Below are positions 52,951-61,085 of a stretch of 64,000 nt of DNA, one piece after another. Below the pieces are notes generated by a model. It was not told the origin of the DNA. It did no database searches and saw nothing but the letters and a program-made list of their open reading frames with translations. The stretch comes from JAAUTT01 sp038213375 (GTDB lineage: Bacteria; Bacteroidota; Bacteroidia; Bacteroidales; JAAUTT01): contig JBBQTB010000025.1 in NCBI GenBank assembly GCA_038213375.1, positions 1 to 64,000 on the forward strand, given 5' to 3'. The translations under genes and the position numbers were made by a program. The first letter of the stretch is position 1. Every line of letters begins with the position of its first letter.

Positions 52951-53934
52951 ATGGAACTTTTCCGAACGCCTTTTTCCATAGTTCCGTCGGAAATAAAAAT
53001 TCGTTATAATTCTTGCATCATGTTGATGGGATCGTGTTTTTCCGAACATATCGGGAAAAACCTCATTGATGCTAAATTTTCTGTTGATAATAACCCTTTT
53101 GGGATTGTTTATAACCCATTATCTATTAAGCACGGATTAGCCCGGTTACTGGATGGAGTTGAATATTCTACTGATGAATTATTGGTGAATCAGGAATTAT
53201 GGAACAGTTTCGATCACCATGGAAAATTTTCGAATATCGATCCCAATGCTTGTATCTCATCAATTAATAATCAGTTTATTATTTCAAAACAAAATATTTC
53301 AAAAGCCAATTTTCTTTTTATCACCTTTGGCACCTCCTATGTTTATTATTTGAAATCAACACAGCAGATAGTCTCCAATTGTCACAAGTTTCCGGCTAAG
53401 GTATTTGATCGCAAAAGAGTTACAATAGACGAAATTGTAGATGAATACTCGATTCTAATAACTCGTCTCAGACAAATTAATCCTGCAATTTGTATAGTAT
53501 TTACAGTAAGCCCTGTGCGACATTGGAAGGATGGGGCACACGAAAACCAACTTAGTAAATCAATATTACTTTTAGCCGCCGAAAAAATTTGCGATAAATT
53601 TGACCAAACGTTTTATTTTCCATCTTACGAGTTAATGATGGATGATTTACGGGATTATCGGTTTTATGATGAGGATATGATTCATCCTAACCACATTGCT
53701 GTAAATTATATATGGCAAAAATTTATAAATTGCTTTATGGAGTCGAAAACCATTTCAATCATGAATGAAGTTGAGAAAATTGTTTCGGCTCGAAAACATC
53801 ATCCATTTAATTCAGAATCTACAAAATATAAGGATTTTGCACAAAAAACTTTGATTCAAATCAGGCATTTGCATCAACAATTCCAACTGTCACTTCGCGA
53901 AGAGGAAAATTATTTTACATCAATAGTAGGATAG
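52951..53934 (+). CDS. GSCFA domain protein
   Basis: A 327-residue protein with the name-giving motif GSCFSEHIG near residue 27. FITFGTSYVYY (about 110-120), TVSPVRHWKDGAHENQLSK and the terminal-block FYDEDMIHPNHIAVNYIWQKF follow. GSCFA proteins resemble SGNH/GDSL hydrolases: the GSCFS Ser and the DMIHPNH Asp/His could form a catalytic triad. The function is unestablished. Its ATG follows the hydrolase stop without a gap, which supports a joint role in lipid or ester turnover. A terminator at 53978-53998 ends the unit. Confidence 0.85.
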   Translation: MELFRTPFSIVPSEIKIRYNSCIMLMGSCFSEHIGKNLIDAKFSVDNNPFGIVYNPLSIKHGLARLLDGVEYSTDELLVNQELWNSFDHHGKFSNIDPNACISSINNQFIISKQNISKANFLFITFGTSYVYYLKSTQQIVSNCHKFPAKVFDRKRVTIDEIVDEYSILITRLRQINPAICIVFTVSPVRHWKDGAHENQLSKSILLLAAEKICDKFDQTFYFPSYELMMDDLRDYRFYDEDMIHPNHIAVNYIWQKFINCFMESKTISIMNEVEKIVSARKHHPFNSESTKYKDFAQKTLIQIRHLHQQFQLSLREEENYFTSIVG

Positions 53935-53977
53935 ATTTTCTTGCCAATCTTTGATAAAAATGGCTCATTTATGTAAT

Positions 53978-53998
53978 CCTTCCGATGAAGGTTTTTTT
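53978..53998 (+). terminator. Intrinsic terminator after the GSCFA gene
   Basis: The stem ccttc/gaagg with a cgat loop is followed by seven T residues (53992-53998). It sits 44 bases after the GSCFA stop, just before the convergent kdsB gene. Confidence 0.65.
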
Positions 53999-54021
53999 GA
54001 GACTTATATATTCACGATATG

Positions 54022-54774
54022 TTATTCAAATTCTAAATTTTTAATTTTTTCAAGATCTTCCGGCGTATCTACTGATAAACTTTCAAACTCTGTTTTCTCA
54101 ACCATGATATAATATCCGTTTTCCAGCCATCTCAGTTGTTCCAGAGATTCAGCCATTTCAAGCGAAGTTTGCTTAAGGGTGGTTAGCTCTCTTAAAACCC
54201 CGCTGCGATAGGCATAAATACCAATATGTTTGTAGTATTCATGTTGTGTATCCCAAGTGGAAATAGTTTTGTTTCTTAAGTATGGAATAGGTGACCTGCT
54301 GAAGTACATTGCCCTATTATGTTTATCAATAACTGCTTTAACATGATTGGGATTAAATACATCTTCGTTTGATCTAATGGGTTTTACAAGTGTAGCAATT
54401 TGGGTATTTGCATTTTCAAAACATCTCATTAAAGTTTCCAATTGTGTCGGTTGAATGAAAGGCTCATCTCCCTGAATATTTACCACAACATCAAAGTTTC
54501 TTTCAAGTTGCTTCTCAAATATATCAAGGGCTTCAGCACACCGGTCGGTGCCACTTTGATGGTATGGAGATGTCATGATAACATTTCCGCCAAATTTTTT
54601 TACTTCTCTTTCAATCCTTATATCATCAGTGGCAACGCATACATTGTCAATCACTTTACTAGCCTGTATATAAACCCTTTGAATCATGGTTTTTCCATTG
54701 ATCATTACCAATGGTTTACCCGGAAATCGGGTAGAGGCATATCGGGCTGGGATAATTCCGGCAAATTGCAGCAT
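54022..54774 (-). CDS. kdsB: CMP-KDO synthetase KdsB
   Basis: KdsB activates 3-deoxy-manno-octulosonate with CTP for lipopolysaccharide inner core synthesis. The family start is FAGIIPARYASTRFPGKPL. It is followed by CVATDD, MTSPYHQSGTDRCAEA, VVNIQGDEPFI (metal Asp), SPIPYLR, YKHIGIYAYRSGVL, and LEQLRWLENGYYI. I use the ATG at 54772-54774 (250 residues), since the longer frame to 54819 adds 15 residues before the nucleotide-binding strand. The gene indicates a Gram-negative outer membrane with LPS. It is divergent from the sigma-54 activator. Confidence 0.96.
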   Translation of the reverse strand: MLQFAGIIPARYASTRFPGKPLVMINGKTMIQRVYIQASKVIDNVCVATDDIRIEREVKKFGGNVIMTSPYHQSGTDRCAEALDIFEKQLERNFDVVVNIQGDEPFIQPTQLETLMRCFENANTQIATLVKPIRSNEDVFNPNHVKAVIDKHNRAMYFSRSPIPYLRNKTISTWDTQHEYYKHIGIYAYRSGVLRELTTLKQTSLEMAESLEQLRWLENGYYIMVEKTEFESLSVDTPEDLEKIKNLEFE

Positions 54775-54857
54775 TGTTATTTCGTTTTGAAGCCAAAAAT
54801 AGCCAAAAGGACAATACAAAACTCTAAAGCAATTGTAATTTTGTCAGTATATAGTTG

Positions 54858-54865
54858 TATTTTTG
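54858..54865 (+). promoter_or_regulatory. Candidate -7 box ahead of the sigma-54 activator operon
   Basis: tatttttg matches the Bacteroidota TAnnTTTG box exactly, about 50 bases before the ATG at 54915. A TTG at 54833-54835 gives 22 bases between the elements, within the usual range. No activator site was noticed. Confidence 0.45.
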
Positions 54866-54914
54866 GCAGTCAAAAATTTATTAATAATTGATGCATTTCG
54901 AAGTTAGATAAGGT

Positions 54915-56147
54915 ATGGAAGTTCAAAAAGTTAAACTACGTTTTGGTATAATTGGCAATGGAGTTGGCTTAAACAGAGCTATTGATATTGCTGTTCAGGT
55001 GGCTCCAACGGATTTATCAGTGCTTATTACCGGAGAAAGTGGTGTTGGTAAAGAAGTGTTTCCACAAATAATTCATCAATTTAGCGTTCGCAAACATGGA
55101 AGTTATATTGCCGTGAACTGTGGCGCTATACCTGAAGGCACGATCGATTCCGAGTTATTTGGTCATGAGAAAGGATCCTTTACCGGAGCTTCCGATAGCA
55201 GAAAAGGTTACTTTGAAGGCGCCAGTGGAGGAACAATCTTTTTGGACGAAGTTGCCGATTTGCCTCTTTCAACACAGGTGAGGTTATTGAGGGTATTGGA
55301 GACAGGCGAGTTTATACGTGTAGGATCATCGAAGGTGCAAAAAACCAACGTGCGTGTAATAGCTGCCACCAATATTAATGTTGATAAAGCTATACAAATG
55401 GGTAAATTTAGGGAAGATTTGTATTATCGGCTAAATACAGTTCCCATATTTATTCCACCACTTCGCGACAGGATAGAAGATATTAACTTACTTTTCAGAA
55501 AGTTTGCAATTGATTTTGCAGATAAATACCGGATGCCGTCCATAGTGCTCGATGATGAGGCACAAGCATTGCTCATTTCCTACGGATGGCCTGGAAACAT
55601 AAGGCAATTAAAAAATATTGCCGAACAGATATCGGTAATAGAAACAAACAGAAATCTTTCTGCCACCACACTTCATAAATATCTACCTGGTATTTCAAGT
55701 GTTAAACTTCCAGCTATTTATAATAATCAGGAGGATCATAAAACATTTGCATCTGACAGGGAAATTCTTTATAAAATACTTTTCGATATGAAAAATGACA
55801 TGAACGACCTCAAAAAGCTTGTGGTTGACATGCTTCAGAAAGGTGGAGATCAAGCAAATGTACGCGAAAAAAATGCTCAGATAATTGAAAAACTATATAG
55901 TGATATAAGCCCGATCGGTAACTCATCAGCGCCTCCTAAAACACTAGAATTTAAACATGAAGATCCTGAACATATTCAGGATACCGAAGAGGTATTTGAA
56001 GAATCTCTTTCCCTTAGCGATAAGGAAATGGAACTGATTAAAAAAGCTTTGGAAAGGCATGGCGGTAAACGAAAACATGCAGCTAATGAGCTTGGTATAT
56101 CCGAACGCACCTTGTATCGGAAAATAAAAGAATATAATTTGGAGTAA
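54915..56147 (+). CDS. Sigma-54-dependent transcription activator, AAA+ and Fis-type HTH, no receiver domain
   Basis: The 410-residue protein consists of an AAA+ module and a C-terminal Fis (HTH_8) domain. Seen in order: Walker A GESGVGKE, the sigma-54-contact loop GSFTGA (a common variant of GAFTGA), Walker B GGTIFLDEV, FREDLYYRLNTVPIFIPPLRDR (given in part as FREDLYYRLN), a linker with a Glu-rich stretch (about 340-370), and GGKRKHAANELGISERTLYRK at the end. There is no response-regulator or sensor domain at the N-terminus, so control may be by expression or a protein partner. It precedes lptE, a helical protein and secG with short gaps. That order is frequent in Bacteroidota. Confidence 0.92.
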   Translation: MEVQKVKLRFGIIGNGVGLNRAIDIAVQVAPTDLSVLITGESGVGKEVFPQIIHQFSVRKHGSYIAVNCGAIPEGTIDSELFGHEKGSFTGASDSRKGYFEGASGGTIFLDEVADLPLSTQVRLLRVLETGEFIRVGSSKVQKTNVRVIAATNINVDKAIQMGKFREDLYYRLNTVPIFIPPLRDRIEDINLLFRKFAIDFADKYRMPSIVLDDEAQALLISYGWPGNIRQLKNIAEQISVIETNRNLSATTLHKYLPGISSVKLPAIYNNQEDHKTFASDREILYKILFDMKNDMNDLKKLVVDMLQKGGDQANVREKNAQIIEKLYSDISPIGNSSAPPKTLEFKHEDPEHIQDTEEVFEESLSLSDKEMELIKKALERHGGKRKHAANELGISERTLYRKIKEYNLE

Positions 56148-56158
56148 AATAAAATGGT

Positions 56159-56692
56159 ATGAATTACAGTATATTAAGCAGAATTACGATGATGGCTTTT
56201 ATTCCACTTTTATTAGTAACATTATGTGGATGCAAAATAAAATACTCAACCGGTGGAGCCTCTATTTCTGTTGATATTAAAACGGCATCGGTTCAATATT
56301 TTCAAAACAGGGCACCATTGGGAAATCCCAAGCTTGCCCAGTTGCTTACAGAAAAGTTGAAAGATAAAATTTTATCACAAACTAGTTTGAAAATGGTGAA
56401 TGGTGTGGGTGATGTCAATCTGGAAGGTTCCATTGAAAATTATGGAACACTACCTATGGCAATTCAAGGGGGAAATAACGCCACAGCCGCGCTTAACCGG
56501 TTAACGGTTACAGTTAGATTGAAGTACAATAATGCTAAGGATGGTCAATATGATTACGATACTTCATTTTCACGATACAAAGATTACGATTCACAAATGA
56601 GCTTACAAAGTGCAGAAGATCAGTATTTGGAAAAAGAAATTGTCGAAAAATTAGTGGAAGACATATTTAATAAAGCTTTTGTTAACTGGTAA
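56159..56692 (+). CDS. lptE: LptE family lipoprotein (LPS assembly)
   Basis: A 177-residue lipoprotein. The signal FIPLLLVTLCGC ends with a Cys in a lipobox-like setting, so it is lipid-anchored to the outer membrane. The remainder (YSTGGASISVDIKTASVQYF, PKLAQLLTEKLKDKIL, DVNLEGSIENY, TVTVRLKYNNAKDGQYDYDTSFSRYKDYDS in parts) matches the Bacteroidota LptE family, partner of LptD in inserting LPS into the outer membrane. It starts 11 bases after the activator stop. kdsB, just beyond the activator, is a related LPS gene. Confidence 0.88.
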   Translation: MNYSILSRITMMAFIPLLLVTLCGCKIKYSTGGASISVDIKTASVQYFQNRAPLGNPKLAQLLTEKLKDKILSQTSLKMVNGVGDVNLEGSIENYGTLPMAIQGGNNATAALNRLTVTVRLKYNNAKDGQYDYDTSFSRYKDYDSQMSLQSAEDQYLEKEIVEKLVEDIFNKAFVNW

Positions 56693-56710
56693 CCCAATAT
56701 CTCAATTATT

Positions 56711-57487
56711 ATGAACAACGAACGCTTTTTTTACATCATGCAGTCGCCAGAGTCAACGACTAAAGCTGATACAAAGTCATTGTATGATTTAATCAGTAAA
56801 TATCCTAATTTTCAAACTGCTCATATATTACTACTTTACAATTTGTATATTACAAATAGCGATAAATTTGATCTTCAGTTAAGAGAATCAGCTATCTATG
56901 TAAGCGACCGTAAAGTATTATTCAATTTTATCCATAATATTTCGAGAGCTGTTATTTTAAAACCTGTATTAAAGGATCAGGCTGATCAGATACTTAGTGA
57001 CAGCCAAAAACCAACACAGGAATTACTTGATTTTGAAGACACTCAGGGAATTGAAGATGAGCCAAGCAAAGTTGTTGATTTTGAGATAAGCGTAAATGAT
57101 AAATCGACGGTGGATATCGGTAACACAGGTGAAATGATGGAATTTGCCGAAGATGAGAAGGTTTTGGAAGCTGAAATTATCGAACCTTCAAAAGAGCCGG
57201 AAGTAATACCTTCACCAATGGATTTAATATCTCAATTTATTGACAAGAATCCGGCTTTTACACCTAATAGAATGCAAATACCGGATGCTCATGAAGATAT
57301 TTCAGAGCCGAGTAACATAGAACCTGAAGAATTGGCAACAGAAACATTGGCTTTAATTTATACCAGTCAGAAACTTTTTGAGAAAGCGATTTTGGTTTAC
57401 GAAAAATTAATTTTGAAATTTCCCGAAAAAAGCACTTACTTTGCCAGTCGTATCGAAGAACTCAGAAAAAATATCAAACAATTATAA
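56711..57487 (+). CDS. Acidic helical protein with a C-terminal TPR-like motif
   Basis: A 258-residue protein I do not assign to a named family. Residues 1-100 are helical and predicted soluble (KYPNFQTAHILLLYNLYITNS). The middle (105-190) is acidic and low in complexity (PEVIPSPMDLISQFIDKN, and a stretch of E/D with few aromatics). The C-terminus contains one clear TPR-like helix pair: ALIYTSQKLFEKAILVYEKL followed by KFPEKSTYFASRIEEL. No signal peptide or membrane helix is visible. It lies between lptE and secG (gaps of 18 and 11 bases), a location where many Bacteroidota have a comparable protein. It may be an adaptor for envelope biogenesis. Confidence 0.75.
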   Translation: MNNERFFYIMQSPESTTKADTKSLYDLISKYPNFQTAHILLLYNLYITNSDKFDLQLRESAIYVSDRKVLFNFIHNISRAVILKPVLKDQADQILSDSQKPTQELLDFEDTQGIEDEPSKVVDFEISVNDKSTVDIGNTGEMMEFAEDEKVLEAEIIEPSKEPEVIPSPMDLISQFIDKNPAFTPNRMQIPDAHEDISEPSNIEPEELATETLALIYTSQKLFEKAILVYEKLILKFPEKSTYFASRIEELRKNIKQL

Positions 57488-57498
57488 AATAGACACTT

Positions 57499-57903
57499 AT
57501 GTACATATTTTTATCAATTTTAATTTTATCAATTTGCATTATATTAATTTTAATAGTACTTGTTCAGAACTCAAAAGGTGGAGGATTAGCTTCTTCATTT
57601 TCGGCATCTAATCAGTTTATGGGTGTTAGAAAAACAGCCGATTTTCTTGAAAAGGCAACATGGACTCTGGCTGGTAGTCTATTGTTTCTATGTTTACTGG
57701 CTTCTATCACTATCCCTCGTGGAGAAACTGCCAAAAAATCGGCTATTGAGGACCAAGTAAAAAACTCAAATGATCCATCTGCTGCGCCACAATTTCCAAC
57801 AACTGCCCCTGCTGCCGGAAGCAATACAAAAAGTACGGCACCTGCAAGCAAAGGTAAACCCACTAGCACTGCACCTGAAACAAAAAAGGACGCTAAGAAA
57901 TAA
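57499..57903 (+). CDS. secG: Protein translocase subunit SecG
   Basis: A 134-residue SecG of the SecYEG channel. Two hydrophobic helices flank the family motif VLVQNSKGGGLASSF, and the second helix (WTLAGSLLFLCLLASITIP) follows NQFMGVRKTADFLEKATW. A proline/alanine/threonine-rich tail (PAAGSNTKSTAPASKGKP) extends beyond the second helix and makes this SecG longer than the E. coli form, as in other Bacteroidota. A strong terminator follows at 57921-57960, so the operon from the sigma-54 activator ends here. Confidence 0.92.
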   Translation: MYIFLSILILSICIILILIVLVQNSKGGGLASSFSASNQFMGVRKTADFLEKATWTLAGSLLFLCLLASITIPRGETAKKSAIEDQVKNSNDPSAAPQFPTTAPAAGSNTKSTAPASKGKPTSTAPETKKDAKK

Positions 57904-57920
57904 TTTTAGAAAATAAATTC

Positions 57921-57960
57921 AAAAAATGTCAGTATGTCATTTATACTGACATTTTTTTTT
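57921..57960 (+). terminator. Intrinsic terminator after secG
   Basis: The arms aaaaaatgtcagtat (57921-57935) and its complement (57943-57957) pair perfectly over 15 bases around a 7-base loop. The T-run extends to 57960. The symmetric A and T tails would also allow termination on the other strand. Confidence 0.9.
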
Positions 57961-58096
57961 GGACAAACTATAGACTGAGGCATGTAAAACATACATAATG
58001 AATAATATATGTCTAAAAAGGCTGACATGGTTTTCTTTCCTTGCTGAAAAAATGGCGTATTAGAACCCCTAAATTGGCAAATTCTGACTTTGGCAT

Positions 58097-58112
58097 AAAA
58101 TATGACTAGTTA
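58097..58112 (+). promoter_or_regulatory. Weak sigma-54-like site upstream of groES
   Basis: The sequence tggcataaaatatgac resembles a sigma-54 promoter (TGGC at -24, TG at -12) but lacks the canonical GC at -12. It lies about 55 bases before the groES ATG. CIRCE (the HrcA operator) is not visible in this gap. Given that a sigma-54 activator is three genes upstream, the similarity deserves testing, but the match is weak. Confidence 0.25.
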
Positions 58113-58153
58113 CCAACAGAAAAATGAATGTTTAACCTTAAATAATTATTAAA

Positions 58154-58432
58154 ATGGCAGAAGTTAAAATTAAACCATTAGCAGATAGAGTACTTGTTAT
58201 GCCTGTACAAGCTGAAGAAAAAACTGCAAGTGGAATTATTATTCCGGATACAGCAAAGGAAAAACCACAAAAAGGAACTGTTATTGCGGCTGGACCTGGC
58301 ACTAAAGACGACAAAATGGAAGTTAAGATTGGCGATGTTGTATTGTATGGAAAATATGCAGGAACTGAATTAAATGTCGATGGAAAAGACTATTTAATGA
58401 TGCGTCAGTCTGACATCCTCGCCGTCATATAA
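58154..58432 (+). CDS. groES: Co-chaperonin GroES
   Basis: The 92-residue lid of the GroEL folding chamber. Conserved parts are IKPLADRVLVMPVQAEEKT, the mobile-loop region TASGIIIPDTAKEKPQKGTV (within limits), GPGTKDDKMEVKIGDVVLYGKYAG and YLMMRQSDILAVI. The length and start are typical. It is followed by groEL after 84 bases in the same direction, the universal arrangement. The upstream gap after the secG terminator must contain the promoter, but neither CIRCE nor a strong TAnnTTTG box is present. Confidence 0.98.
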   Translation: MAEVKIKPLADRVLVMPVQAEEKTASGIIIPDTAKEKPQKGTVIAAGPGTKDDKMEVKIGDVVLYGKYAGTELNVDGKDYLMMRQSDILAVI

Positions 58433-58516
58433 TTTTTAATTTATTATTTTATATTTCAATTTGAAATATACTTAAATTATTAATAATCAATAGAAAATAT
58501 TTAAAAAAATTGTTTT

Positions 58517-60157
58517 ATGGCTAAAGAAATTAAATTTAATATTGAAGCCCGGGATTTACTTAAAAAAGGCGTTGATCAACTTGCCAATGCTGTTAAAGTT
58601 ACTTTAGGCCCAAAAGGTCGCAATGTAGTTATTGATAAAAAATTTGGCGCCCCACAAATTACCAAAGATGGTGTTACTGTGGCAAAAGAAATTGAACTTA
58701 CCAACAAGATTGAAAATCTTGGTGCTCAAATGGTAAAAGAAGTTGCATCAAAAACTAACGACGACGCAGGTGATGGTACAACGACTGCAACTGTACTTGC
58801 ACAATCTTTGGTTACAGTTGGTTTAAAAAACGTAACTGCTGGTGCAAACCCAATGGATCTAAAAAGAGGAATTGACAAAGCGGTTATCAAAGTTGTTGAA
58901 AACCTCAAAAAACAATCGAAATCAGTTGGTGACGATCTTAAGAAAATTGAGCAAGTAGCAACAATTTCGGCTAATAACGACAGCGAAATAGGTAAACTTA
59001 TTGCTGAGGCAATGGGTAAAGTGAAAAAAGAAGGCGTTATTACTATTGAAGAATCCAAATCATCCGAAACTACAGTTGAAGTAGTTGAAGGTATGCAATT
59101 CGACCGTGGTTATATATCACCATATTTTGTAACCGATACTGAAAAGATGGAATGTATACTCGAAACACCTAACATCTTGATTTATGACAAGAAGGTTTCG
59201 ACCATGAAAGACCTTCTTCCAATTCTCGAACAATCATTACAAACGGGTAAACCCCTTTTAATTATTGCAGAAGACGTAGATAGTGAAGCTCTTGCTACTC
59301 TTGTTGTAAACAAACTCAGAGGCTCACTCCGTGTAGCTGCTGTTAAGGCTCCTGGTTTTGGCGATCGTCGTAAAGAAATGCTCGAAGATATTGCTATTCT
59401 AACCGGAGGTACAGTAATCTCTGAAGAAAAAGGTTTGAAACTGGAAGGTGCAACCTTAGAAATGTTGGGAAAAGCTGAAAAAATAACAATTAATAAGGAT
59501 AACACTACCATTGTTAATGGTGCTGGCGATAAGAAACTGATTGAAGCCCGTGTTGGACAAATTCGTGCTCAGATTGACAATACCACGTCGGATTACGATC
59601 GTGAAAAACTTCAGGAACGTTTGGCTAAATTAGCTGGCGGTGTTGCAGTTCTTTACATAGGCGCTGCTACTGAAGTTGAAATGAAGGAAAAGAAAGACCG
59701 TGTTAATGATGCACTCAGTGCAACACGCGCTGCTGTTGAAGAAGGTATTGTTACCGGTGGTGGCGTAGCTTACATCCGTGCAATTAGTGCACTTGATGGC
59801 TTAAAAGGATCTAACGAAGACGAAACAACAGGTATCGGTATCGTTCGTCGTGCTCTTGAAGAACCACTTCGTCAAATAGTTGAAAATGCAGGTTTAGATG
59901 GCGCTGTTGTAGTTCATCAGGTTAAAGAAGGTAAAGGCGATTATGGTTACAATGCTCGTACTGATGTTTACGAAGACCTTTTTGCTGCTGGTGTAATCGA
60001 TCCAACCAAAGTAGGACGTGTAGCTCTTGAAAATGCAGCTTCTATCGCTGGTATGCTCCTCATGACCGAGTGTGTACTTGCTGAAAAAGAAGAAGATAAA
60101 TCAGCTCCTATGGGTGGTGGAAGCCCAGGCATGGGAGGCATGGGCGGAATGATGTAA
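58517..60157 (+). CDS. groEL: Chaperonin GroEL
   Basis: A 546-residue Hsp60 that folds proteins inside a double-ring chamber with ATP. The start MAKEIKFNIEARDLLKKGVD, the ATP-site VTLGPKGRNVV and DGTTTATVLAQ, the apical domain with GMQFDRGYISPYFVT, and the motif AAVEEGIVTGGGVA are all canonical. The C-terminal tail ends in the Gly-Met repeat GGGSPGMGGMGGMM. There is one intact copy in the window, and a terminator follows directly. No sign of horizontal transfer or unusual change. Confidence 0.99.
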   Translation: MAKEIKFNIEARDLLKKGVDQLANAVKVTLGPKGRNVVIDKKFGAPQITKDGVTVAKEIELTNKIENLGAQMVKEVASKTNDDAGDGTTTATVLAQSLVTVGLKNVTAGANPMDLKRGIDKAVIKVVENLKKQSKSVGDDLKKIEQVATISANNDSEIGKLIAEAMGKVKKEGVITIEESKSSETTVEVVEGMQFDRGYISPYFVTDTEKMECILETPNILIYDKKVSTMKDLLPILEQSLQTGKPLLIIAEDVDSEALATLVVNKLRGSLRVAAVKAPGFGDRRKEMLEDIAILTGGTVISEEKGLKLEGATLEMLGKAEKITINKDNTTIVNGAGDKKLIEARVGQIRAQIDNTTSDYDREKLQERLAKLAGGVAVLYIGAATEVEMKEKKDRVNDALSATRAAVEEGIVTGGGVAYIRAISALDGLKGSNEDETTGIGIVRRALEEPLRQIVENAGLDGAVVVHQVKEGKGDYGYNARTDVYEDLFAAGVIDPTKVGRVALENAASIAGMLLMTECVLAEKEEDKSAPMGGGSPGMGGMGGMM

Positions 60158-60180
60158 TCATTCGCATCCTAAATATTTTC

Positions 60181-60218
60181 ACCCCTTGTTCGGAAACGAG
60201 CAAGGGGTTTTATTTTTT
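60181..60218 (+). terminator. Intrinsic terminator after groEL
   Basis: The stem accccttgttcg/cgagcaaggggt (60181-60192 and 60197-60208) has one G-U pair and a gaaa tetraloop. It is followed by a tttattttttt tract. It begins 24 bases after the groEL stop. Confidence 0.93.
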
Positions 60219-60284
60219 CATCCATCCAAGAAATGTTACATTTATAGAAATTTTATTTTATTGCAGCAACGTTAAAAAGTTTAC

Positions 60285-60659
60285 ATGAAGCTTATTCTAA
60301 TTATAGGTACAGGGGGGTTTCTTGGCACTGTTTCCAGGTATGTAACTAACTTGATGATTCATAAGTTCTATGCTACTTCGTTTCCACTTGGGACGTTTGT
60401 AATTAATGTAATGGGATGTTTTCTGATCGGAATTTTTTATGGCTTATCTGAACGTGGAAATATTATGTCAGGCGAATGGAGGATGTTTCTAACGGTTGGA
60501 TTCTGTGGTGGTTTTACAACGTTTTCTGCATTTGCAAACGACAATTTGATTCTTCTTGGCGATAGAGAATACTTTTATTTTGCGCTGTATACCGGATTAA
60601 GTGTAATGCTGGGATTATTGGCAACGTATATGGGAAATTTATTGACTAAACTTTTTTAA
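60285..60659 (+). CDS. crcB: Fluoride channel CrcB/Fluc
   Basis: A 124-residue inner-membrane protein with four helices that exports fluoride as a dual-topology dimer. Motifs: GTGGFLGTVSRYV, PLGTFVINVMGCFLIG and GFCGGFTTFSAFANDN, where the FTTFS Phe/Thr/Ser residues line the fluoride path. The length matches the family. I looked for the fluoride riboswitch in the 127-base gap upstream and do not see its conserved core. It is convergent with tatA, with a shared terminator between. Confidence 0.94.
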   Translation: MKLILIIGTGGFLGTVSRYVTNLMIHKFYATSFPLGTFVINVMGCFLIGIFYGLSERGNIMSGEWRMFLTVGFCGGFTTFSAFANDNLILLGDREYFYFALYTGLSVMLGLLATYMGNLLTKLF

Positions 60660-60740
60660 TGTTTCTAATTTATGAATCCCGGAAAAGCAAAAAGTCCAAA
60701 ATTTAACGAGATAACGTATTTGTAAAGAAATAAATAACAT

Positions 60741-60770
60741 AAAATAACGGCTTAAGAAAACCGCTATTTT
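60741..60770. terminator. Bidirectional terminator between crcB and tatA
   Basis: The arms aaaataacgg (60741-60750) and ccgctatttt (60761-60770) pair with one G-U on the plus strand, and A/T tails on both sides allow use in both directions. It lies between two convergent genes, as expected. Confidence 0.75.
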
Positions 60771-60786
60771 ATAAATTGTCCTGAAT

Positions 60787-60990
60787 TTATTGCTTTCCTT
60801 CAGCAAGAGGTTTTTCTGGTTCGTGGTGTTCGTCTTCTACTTTGGAAGCTTTCTTGAATTCTTTAATACCTTGTCCAAATCCTTTCATTAGTTCAGGAAT
60901 TTTCTTTCCTCCGAACATAAGAACAAGAACAGCAATTATTAAAAGAATCTCGGTTGGCCCAAATGCACCAAGTACAATTAAATTAGTCAT
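60787..60990 (-). CDS. tatA: Twin-arginine translocase subunit TatA/TatE
   Basis: A 67-residue protein with one N-terminal helix, GPTEILLIIAVLVLMFGGKKIPEL, and an amphipathic helix, MKGFGQGIKEFKKASK. FGGKKIPEL and the FG kink are the family signature. The Tat system exports folded proteins. TatB and TatC are not in this window. The acidic tail (DEHHEPEKPLAEGK) is typical of Bacteroidota. It is upstream of the tonB-like gene's end only by location; both read leftward with about 95 bases between them. Confidence 0.94.
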   Translation of the reverse strand: MTNLIVLGAFGPTEILLIIAVLVLMFGGKKIPELMKGFGQGIKEFKKASKVEDEHHEPEKPLAEGKQ

Positions 60991-61085
60991 ATGCTATTAT
61001 TTTATGAATCTGCGAATATAATGATATTTTATAATAAGTTATTCCAAAAGTCGAAAAGAATTTAAGTCAAAAATATCCCTCAAAT

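Noticed and set aside
57904..58153. CIRCE operator ahead of groES
   Set aside because: The nine-base inverted repeat with a nine-base spacer that defines CIRCE is not present in either orientation.
59182..59511. 109-codon antisense frame in groEL
   Set aside because: Antisense to a universally conserved gene; the sense frame explains the codon pattern.
60158..60284. Possible fluoride riboswitch ahead of crcB
   Set aside because: The gap holds the groEL terminator and AT-rich DNA. The conserved fluoride-aptamer core could not be found.
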